NCBI GenBank assembly: GCA_030699855.1
Contig: JAUYKR010000125.1
Coordinates: 1-10,761, forward strand
Length of the DNA stretch: 10,761 nt
Origin: a bacterium
GTDB lineage: Bacteria; Patescibacteriota; Gracilibacteria; JAUYGZ01
Direction of reading: 5' to 3'
In this document: one piece after another, positions 6,394-10,761 of the stretch
Numbering within the stretch: the stretch's first letter is position 1
Layout of the letters: each line of letters begins with the position of its first letter
Made by a program: the position numbers and the translations under genes
Notes under the pieces: generated by a model
What the model was told of the DNA's origin: nothing
Seen by the model: the letters and a program-made list of their open reading frames with translations, nothing else
Databases searched by the model: none

Positions 6394-6972
6394 TCAAGCG
6401 GTCTTCAACAAGTCATATATCGTACTTACCGGCAGCCCGACGATATTGTAGAAGTCCCCTTCGATGCGTTCAACAAACAGAGAGGCCTTGCCTTGGATGG
6501 CGTAGGAAGCAGCCTTGTCGACATACTCACCTGCGTCCAAATAGCTTTCCAGCTCGGCATCGGAGATAGGTTTGAAGCTTACCTTGGTCTCGACTGACCG
6601 CACCTGAACCTCCCGATCCGGGTGGAACAAGGCCACGGCGGTGAGGACAACATGAGTCTTTCCCGCCAGCTGGCTGATCATCTGTTTGGCGTGATCCCGA
6701 TCCCGAGGTTTTTCCAGAACCAAGTCTCCCAGAATTCCGATACTGTCGGCGGATAAAACAATTTTCTTTTTTTCCATCCGGTCAAACACCTCTTGACCCT
6801 TCCCCAGAGCCAAGTCCACGGCAAAACGCCTGGGGTCACAAAGAACGTCGCTATGGAGAGGTTCCTGGAAGCGGGACGGAATGATCTCGAAGTCGACACC
6901 GATGATTTCCAGAAGTTTTTTCCGCTGTGGAGAAGCGGAAGCCAGGACAAGAGTATGGGGAAGATGAAGCAT
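6394..6972 (-). CDS. maf: Maf family nucleoside triphosphate pyrophosphatase
   Basis: The 192-residue product has the full Maf pattern: N-terminal LVLASASPQRKKLL (8-21, family form LASxSPRR), SADSIG with Asp76 at the place of the catalytic aspartate (family form ADTVV, here Ser for Thr), LEKPRD shortly after, and the C-terminal block AGEYVDKAASYAIQGKASLF followed by GDFYNIVGLPVS. Maf proteins hydrolyse non-canonical or pyrimidine nucleoside triphosphates (dTTP/UTP type) to monophosphate and pyrophosphate, thus cleaning the nucleotide pool; some affect septum formation. Substrate class cannot be fixed by eye. The gene is divergent from the pseudouridine synthase gene, with 48 bp between the two start codons, and lies upstream of hisS on the same strand. 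No Shine-Dalgarno site is visible before the ATG. Confidence 0.92.
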   Translation of the reverse strand: MLHLPHTLVLASASPQRKKLLEIIGVDFEIIPSRFQEPLHSDVLCDPRRFAVDLALGKGQEVFDRMEKKKIVLSADSIGILGDLVLEKPRDRDHAKQMISQLAGKTHVVLTAVALFHPDREVQVRSVETKVSFKPISDAELESYLDAGEYVDKAASYAIQGKASLFVERIEGDFYNIVGLPVSTIYDLLKTA

Positions 6973-6988
6973 GGTTAAGCGGAAAGAC

Positions 6989-6997
6989 TGCTATACT
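6989..6997 (+). promoter_or_regulatory. Extended -10 promoter of the pseudouridine synthase gene
   Basis: TGC (6989-6991) precedes TATACT (6992-6997), giving TGnTATACT. No convincing -35 is present at the usual distance. The start would fall near 7004, about 17 nt before the ATG at 7021. The opposite strand reads TATAGC over the same bases and might serve maf weakly. Confidence 0.55.
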
Positions 6998-7020
6998 GTT
7001 CGCACGGCTTTAAGAATACT

Positions 7021-7965
7021 ATGCCAACCTTTACCGTTCCAGAACAACTCAACGGCCAGCGTATTGACCTCGCTCTGGTGGAGCTAATGAAACCCTATTC
7101 GCGCACCCTGGTACAAAAGCTGATCCGAAAGGGCTTGATCAGCGTGAGCGGGAAAGTCGCCAAAAAAGGCAGCCGGGTGTTTACCGACGAAAAGGTGGAA
7201 GTGAAGCAGTTGAAGCTGGCCTCCAGTAAGTTTAAATCCAAGGACATTCCCCTGGAAATTCTGTATGAGGATGAGGACTTGTTGATCGTCAACAAGCCGC
7301 CGGGGCTACTCACTCACCCGTCGGCGCATGAGCGTGAACAGACGCTGGTGAACGCGTTGCTGCACCACTGCGGCGACCGCCTCAGCGGAATCGGGGGCGA
7401 GCTGAGACCCGGGATCGTCCACCGGCTGGACAAGGATACCTCCGGGATTCTGATGGTGGCTAAACATGATGAATGTCACAAGGATCTGTCCAAACAAATT
7501 CAGGAACGAAAGGTGGAAAAATATTACCTGGCTCTGGCCAACGGAGTCATGGACTCGCAGGAGGGAACGATTGAGGCCCCCTTGAAGAAGACGCAGGTGC
7601 AGGGAAAAAACAAGGTAGTGATCGGAGGCGGAGATGAGTCCCGCGACTCGACCACGCTGTTTAAAGTCCTGGATGTTTTTTCCGATCGCTGGAGCCTTCT
7701 GGAAGTTCACATCATCACCGGCCGCATGCATCAGATCAGGGTTCACCTGGCCGGCATCAAGCATCCGGTAGCCGGCGATGAGGTCTATGGAAGTCGGCGC
7801 GCGAATACGGAACTGAGAAAGCTGGGACTAAAGCGTCAGTTTCTCCATGCCCACCGACTCAAGTTTAAACATCCCCGCACTAAAAAGTGGGTCGAGTTCG
7901 AGGCGCCCTTGGCGAAGGATCTGCAGGCCGTGTTGGACAAGCTCACTCAGCTCGAAGCTCTGTAA
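7021..7965 (+). CDS. RluA/RluD-family 23S rRNA pseudouridine synthase
   Basis: The 314-residue product has the two-part RluD layout. An S4 RNA-binding domain comes first (about 1-65, with RIDLALVELM, SRTLVQKLIRKGLISVSGK). The catalytic domain begins with LYEDEDLLIVNKPPGLLTHP (81-100). The signature HRLDKDTSG (134-142) contains the catalytic Asp137. Later blocks are EKYYLALANG, ITGRMHQIRVHLA and HPVAGDEVYG, and LHAHRLKFKHP near the end. Family members turn uridines of 23S rRNA (RluD: helix 69) or tRNA into pseudouridine. Helix 69 is the likely target because of the S4 domain and length, but RluC-like specificity cannot be excluded. The gene is divergent from maf and its last 23 bp overlap the end of the membrane protein gene on the other strand. 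Confidence 0.94.
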   Translation: MPTFTVPEQLNGQRIDLALVELMKPYSRTLVQKLIRKGLISVSGKVAKKGSRVFTDEKVEVKQLKLASSKFKSKDIPLEILYEDEDLLIVNKPPGLLTHPSAHEREQTLVNALLHHCGDRLSGIGGELRPGIVHRLDKDTSGILMVAKHDECHKDLSKQIQERKVEKYYLALANGVMDSQEGTIEAPLKKTQVQGKNKVVIGGGDESRDSTTLFKVLDVFSDRWSLLEVHIITGRMHQIRVHLAGIKHPVAGDEVYGSRRANTELRKLGLKRQFLHAHRLKFKHPRTKKWVEFEAPLAKDLQAVLDKLTQLEAL

Positions 7966-8380
7966 GCGTAACTTTTCCGGTATCCGGATCGTACTCCGCC
8001 ATCAAAGGGACTGATCCCGCTTCTTCCGGATACACCAGATAGCTGTAGTCCTGTTCGCCACCCTTCGCCTCTTCCGCCTGATAGGCGTTGAGAGCACTGG
8101 CCTGATATTTGCTGCTGGAGCCAGCGTCACCGAGTCGGAGAAGACTCTCTTCCGACACGCTTATACCCTGGCTTTTTAAAAACAACTGCACCGCTTCCGC
8201 GCCTTGTTGGGTGATGATCTGATTCTTGAGCACGCTGGTGTCGAAGACCTGCCCGAGATCTTTGAAGATCCAAAAGTACACCAGAAAGTAGCCGGCCACG
8301 GCGGCAATGAGCACCGAGAAAATCACCAGCAAACTTTTTGCCGTCCAGTTGAGGATGGGGTGTGGAGAGCTGATTGGCAT
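7943..8380 (-). CDS. Small single-pass membrane protein of unknown function
   Basis: I do not recognise a family. From the ATG at 8380 the product has 145 residues: a short N-terminus with one Lys, one hydrophobic segment (about 16-40, SLLVIFSVLIAAVAGYFLVY), then a soluble domain of about 100 residues. That domain contains a Gln-rich helix-like stretch (DTSVLKNQIITQQGAEAVQLFLKSQG), a Ser/Ala/Gln-rich middle, and a C-terminal part with YSYLVYPEEAGSVPL and AEYDPDTGKVTLTEL that looks like beta strands. There is no signal peptidase site, so it is probably a membrane anchor with the C-terminal domain outside. An in-frame ATG at 8452 would begin inside yggS and upstream of the proposed promoter, so the later start is preferred. 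The gene lies 52 bp after yggS on the same strand. Confidence 0.75.
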   Translation of the reverse strand: MPISSPHPILNWTAKSLLVIFSVLIAAVAGYFLVYFWIFKDLGQVFDTSVLKNQIITQQGAEAVQLFLKSQGISVSEESLLRLGDAGSSSKYQASALNAYQAEEAKGGEQDYSYLVYPEEAGSVPLMAEYDPDTGKVTLTELRAE

Positions 8381-8399
8381 AAGAGGTTGATTCGTTACT

Positions 8400-8427
8400 A
8401 GTCTAAAGAAATTTCTGAGGGGTACAA
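8400..8427 (-). promoter_or_regulatory. Possible promoter of the small membrane protein gene
   Basis: On the minus strand TTGTAC (8427-8422) and TAGACT (8405-8400) are separated by 16 bp; each matches consensus at 4 of 6 positions. The start would be near 8393, about 13 nt before the ATG at 8380, the same distance seen at the other promoters in this window. This spacing is the main reason to take it seriously. Confidence 0.35.
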
Positions 8428-8432
8428 GAAAA

Positions 8433-9068
8433 TCAAAAGATTGCCGACCCAACCCTGATCATCGTGCTTCCCTCCTGGAGAGCAACTTGATAATCGCCGC
8501 TCATGCCCATCGAAACTTCTGGGAGCTGGAACTGCTCGGCCAGCTGCCTGCAACGGCGAAAAGCTGAGCGAGTCGCTTCCAAATCGTCATCCTTACCCAT
8601 GCACATCAGCCCTCGCAGCTGGAGGTGCTGGAGTGTGCGAATAGCCTCAACTGATGAGGCGAGATCCGCTTCGGAAAGTCCGTGCTTTTGTTCCTCGCCG
8701 GTCAAATTGAGTTCGAGAAAAATGGGCATGGTTTTTCCAAGCTTAGCCGCCTGTCTTTCAATCTCTTCAGCCAGACGCAGGGAGTCGACCGACTGAATGC
8801 AGTCGGAAAAGCGAACCACTTTAGCGGTCTTGTTAGTTTGAAGGTGGCCGATGAAGTGGAGCTCACCTCCTTTTTGTTTGAGCTCGCGAAAGAGTTTGAG
8901 GTCGTACTTATCCTCAATTTCCTGAAGTCGGTTTTCTCCGATGCATTGAACTCCGGCGTCGATAACCTGCCGGATCTGCTGGGCGGATCGATGCTTGGTC
9001 ACCACCATGAGCTGAACTGAACCAAGTTGCGATCTGAATCGCTCCACATTCTCTTTTATGCTTGCCAT
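8433..9068 (-). CDS. yggS: YggS/PROSC-family PLP-binding protein
   Basis: The 211-residue product starts at the ATG at 9068 (MASIKENVERF); an ATG at 9101 in frame sits inside the palindromic promoter and is unlikely. Family marks are VTKHR with the PLP-binding Lys25, GVQCIGENRLQE, LHFIGHLQTNK, FLELNLTGEEQKHG, LRGLMCMG, and the phosphate-binding end SMGMSGDYQVALQEGSTMIRVGSAIF. YggS proteins are single-domain alanine-racemase-fold proteins that bind pyridoxal phosphate and keep PLP and amino-acid pools balanced; they have no firmly known enzymatic activity. The protein ends at the Phe where the family normally continues FGxR, so the last few residues are missing. The gene is divergent from der, with 51 bp between start codons. 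No Shine-Dalgarno site is visible. Confidence 0.93.
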   Translation of the reverse strand: MASIKENVERFRSQLGSVQLMVVTKHRSAQQIRQVIDAGVQCIGENRLQEIEDKYDLKLFRELKQKGGELHFIGHLQTNKTAKVVRFSDCIQSVDSLRLAEEIERQAAKLGKTMPIFLELNLTGEEQKHGLSEADLASSVEAIRTLQHLQLRGLMCMGKDDDLEATRSAFRRCRQLAEQFQLPEVSMGMSGDYQVALQEGSTMIRVGSAIF

Positions 9069-9081
9069 AGCCTTTTTGTGA

Positions 9082-9103
9082 CCTTGCCAGTATACTGGCA
9101 AGG
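9082..9103. promoter_or_regulatory. Perfect 22-bp palindrome carrying a -10 box for both yggS and der
   Basis: The arms are CCTTGCCAGTA and its reverse complement, with no unpaired centre. TATACT reads on the plus strand at 9091-9096 and on the minus strand at 9094-9089. Predicted starts near 9103 (plus) and 9082 (minus) would leave leaders of about 17 nt for der and 14 nt for yggS. No good -35 stands 16-18 bp away on either side (TTTATT for yggS is the best). A dimeric regulator could also bind here, or the RNA could form a hairpin. Confidence 0.6.
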
Positions 9104-9119
9104 CTTTGCAAAATAAACC

Positions 9120-10472
9120 ATGTTACCGATCGTCGCTATCATCGGCAAACCGAACGTCGGCAAATCGACGCTCTTTAACCGATTGGTCGGCTACCGCAAG
9201 GCCATTACTTCTCCCACGCCCGGAACGACCAGAGATCGACATTATGCCGAGATTGGGGGCCGGAAGCCTTACCTGTTGATCGACACCGGCGGAATTGAAT
9301 CGAAGGCGGAGGGCGTCATTGAAGAAAGTATCCTGGCCCAGGCCAAGTTGGCGATCGCAGAGGCTGACCTTATTGTGTTCCTCATCGACGCCAAGGAGGC
9401 CGTGACCCGGGAAGACTCCCACGTGGCTAGCCTACTGCGAAAAAGCGGAAAAAAGGTCATCTCCATCGCCTCCAAGTGCGACTCCGGACAGGAGGATCTG
9501 AGCGACATTCTTCGACTTGGATTCGGTCAACCCCTCATGCTTTCCGCCACTCACAAGATTGGAGTTGAAGAGCTTCAGAAGCTGATCGGCAAAAACATTC
9601 CAAAGGGAAAACACACGAAAGTAAAAGATGAAAAGAAGATCCGCCTGGCCATCCTTGGCCGACCGAACACCGGTAAGTCATCTCTGATCAATAAAATCAT
9701 CGGTTCGGAAAAACTGATCGTGTCCGACATTCAGGGAACCACGGTGGACAGCACCGATGTCGACTTTGAGTTTGAAGAAAAAACTTTTACCCTAGTCGAC
9801 ACCGCCGGCATCCGCCGCCGCGGAAAGATCGGCAAAGGCATCGAGAAATATTCCTTTTTGCGCTCGCTTCAGGCTCACGAGCAGGCGGATGTTTGCGTGC
9901 TGCTGATCGACGGCAAGGAAGGCGTGACTTCCCAGGATCAACACGTGGCGGATTACATCCTGCAAAGTTACAGCGGTCTTATTTTGGCGATCAATAAGCT
10001 CGACCTGATGGAGTCGGGAGAAGAAGCGAGAGTTTCCTTTTTGAACCACCTTCACCACAAATTCGAATTCGTCCCCTGGGCTCCGGTGGTGTTTATTTCC
10101 GCCAAGACCGGAAAAAATATGGAAAAGATTTTGGAGCTGGCCAAAGAGATCAAGGAAAGTCGCGCTCAGAGAATCGCGACCAGCCGAATGAACCGCTGGC
10201 TGGAGATGGTGGTCATGAAGCACTTCCCCACCGGAACCGGTGTTAAGGTTCCCAAATTGTTTTACATCACCCAGGTCGACGTCAATCCACCCCACTTCGT
10301 GGTTCAGGTCAATAACGAGGAATATTTTCACTTCTCCTACATCCGCTATCTGGAAAATCAGCTGCGGGAGAGCTTCGGGTTTAATGGAACGGCAATTAAA
10401 TTTCAGTTCCGGAATAAGCCGGTTCGGAAGGACAAAAAAGGACCTACTCCCCGGAAATGGGGAAAAGCTTAA
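9120..10472 (+). CDS. der: Ribosome-assembly GTPase Der (EngA)
   Basis: The 450-residue product has the unique tandem G-domain layout of Der. Domain 1 shows GKPNVGKST (9-17), PGTTRDR (34-40), DTGG (55-58), and SKCD (118-121) where NKxD is expected. Domain 2 shows GRPNTGKSS (180-188), GTTVDS (206-211; family form GTTRDS), DTAGIRRR (227-234), NKLD (292-295) and SAKTG (327-331). The KH-like C-terminal domain runs from about 355 (SRMNRWLEMVV) through VNPPHFVVQVN, SYIRYLENQLRESFGFNGTAIKF to a basic tail (RKDKKGPTPRKWGKA). Der is needed for 50S subunit maturation and binds 23S rRNA. The gene has its own short leader without a Shine-Dalgarno site, is divergent from yggS, and overlaps the next minus-strand gene by 29 bp at its 3' end. 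Confidence 0.97.
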   Translation: MLPIVAIIGKPNVGKSTLFNRLVGYRKAITSPTPGTTRDRHYAEIGGRKPYLLIDTGGIESKAEGVIEESILAQAKLAIAEADLIVFLIDAKEAVTREDSHVASLLRKSGKKVISIASKCDSGQEDLSDILRLGFGQPLMLSATHKIGVEELQKLIGKNIPKGKHTKVKDEKKIRLAILGRPNTGKSSLINKIIGSEKLIVSDIQGTTVDSTDVDFEFEEKTFTLVDTAGIRRRGKIGKGIEKYSFLRSLQAHEQADVCVLLIDGKEGVTSQDQHVADYILQSYSGLILAINKLDLMESGEEARVSFLNHLHHKFEFVPWAPVVFISAKTGKNMEKILELAKEIKESRAQRIATSRMNRWLEMVVMKHFPTGTGVKVPKLFYITQVDVNPPHFVVQVNNEEYFHFSYIRYLENQLRESFGFNGTAIKFQFRNKPVRKDKKGPTPRKWGKA

Positions 10473-10761
10473 TCTCCCCACCAATGCCATATCTGGCCGG
10501 GGACGGATTGATATTGGCCGGAACATGTACCCTCTTGGGCAGATTGGAGAGGTCTTCATTGGTTTGCAAGCGGTCGAATCCCGGCTCACCAGGGCTGGGC
10601 TCGAAGCTTGAAGGAAGCGGATTTTTTTGCAGATAGCCTCCACCAGCCGTGTTGCCAGCATCGGGAGCTGCTGCTGAACCGGTTTGTTTGGCACGTTGCT
10701 CGGAACTTTTGGAAGGAGTTTTATCCGGATCGGCGGCCATGCGGCCGGCCAGGGCCAGGAT
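10444..10761 (-). CDS. C-terminal part of a Pro/Ser-rich hypothetical protein, cut by window edge
   Basis: The minus-strand frame is open from the window edge to a TAG at 10444. An ATG at 10740 is possible (MAADPDKTPSKSSEQRAKQ, giving 98 residues), but seven further codons upstream (ILALAGR) stay open, so the start may lie outside the window. The visible part is low in hydrophobic residues and rich in Pro, Ser, Gly, Ala and charged residues, ending KRVHVPANINPSPARYGIGGEIKLFPISGE. It looks like a disordered tail; no domain is recognised. Support comes from the long open frame in an otherwise empty stretch and from its tail-to-tail overlap with der, which matches the other convergent pairs here. 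Confidence 0.5.
   Translation of the reverse strand: MLALAGRMAADPDKTPSKSSEQRAKQTGSAAAPDAGNTAGGGYLQKNPLPSSFEPSPGEPGFDRLQTNEDLSNLPKRVHVPANINPSPARYGIGGEIKLFPISGE

Noticed and set aside
4496..9068. Possible genetic code 25 (UGA = Gly) because yggS ends in TGA at a conserved Gly site
   Set aside because: aroK, the kinase gene, the membrane protein and yggS all end sensibly at TGA, reading through aroK or the kinase would create long meaningless tails, and no long conserved gene here has an internal TGA.
9066..9101. Upstream start of yggS at 9101
   Set aside because: It lies within the palindromic promoter and adds 11 residues (MPVYWQGHKKA) outside the family's usual N-terminus.
9792..10694. Open frame of 300 codons on the minus strand opposite der
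   Set aside because: It lies antisense to the conserved second G domain and KH domain of der, with no recognisable motif; the frame ending at 10444 better explains the region right of der.

Overview
The window reads as a compact, chromosomal housekeeping region from a bacterium of the Candidate Phyla Radiation (Patescibacteria). The grounds are: a cysteine-rich protein of a type I know mainly from CPR genomes, a thymidylate-kinase-like protein with CPR-style deviant motifs, a strongly altered histidyl-tRNA synthetase, tight packing, and an almost complete lack of Shine-Dalgarno sites. TGA works as a stop in several genes, so this is not a UGA=Gly lineage (Gracilibacteria/Absconditabacteria). 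I cannot place it lower than CPR with confidence. I see no prophage, transposase, CRISPR array or rRNA, and no gene-free stretch longer than 300 bases.

Layout. On the minus strand, reading leftwards from 3836: pheT (3836-1461), a broken tRNA 5' fragment carrying a 40-nt double-palindrome insertion (1457-1398), an intact tRNA-Thr(CGT) (1376-1301), a GerMN-domain lipoprotein (1270-809), and a partial cysteine-rich zinc-ribbon-like protein (771-1, cut by the window edge). Divergent from pheT is a thymidylate-kinase-like gene (3931-4530, plus). It runs tail-to-tail into a minus-strand group: maf (6972-6394), hisS (6337-5018) and aroK (5011-4496). Divergent from maf is an RluA-family pseudouridine synthase (7021-7965, plus), which meets a small membrane protein (8380-7943, minus) preceded by a YggS-family PLP protein (9068-8433, minus). 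Divergent from yggS is der/engA (9120-10472, plus). It meets a low-complexity Pro/Ser-rich tail on the minus strand (10761-10444, partial).

Functionally this is mostly translation and housekeeping: two aminoacyl-tRNA synthetases and a tRNA, an rRNA pseudouridine synthase, a ribosome-assembly GTPase, nucleotide metabolism (kinase, Maf) and one shikimate kinase. No new multi-gene system is evident. The most interesting signals lie in detail: the interrupted tRNA fragment, a HisRS that lacks its signature residues, divergent promoters that share one palindromic element, predicted leaders of only about 10-17 nt, and three convergent gene pairs that all overlap at their 3' ends in the same relative phase.
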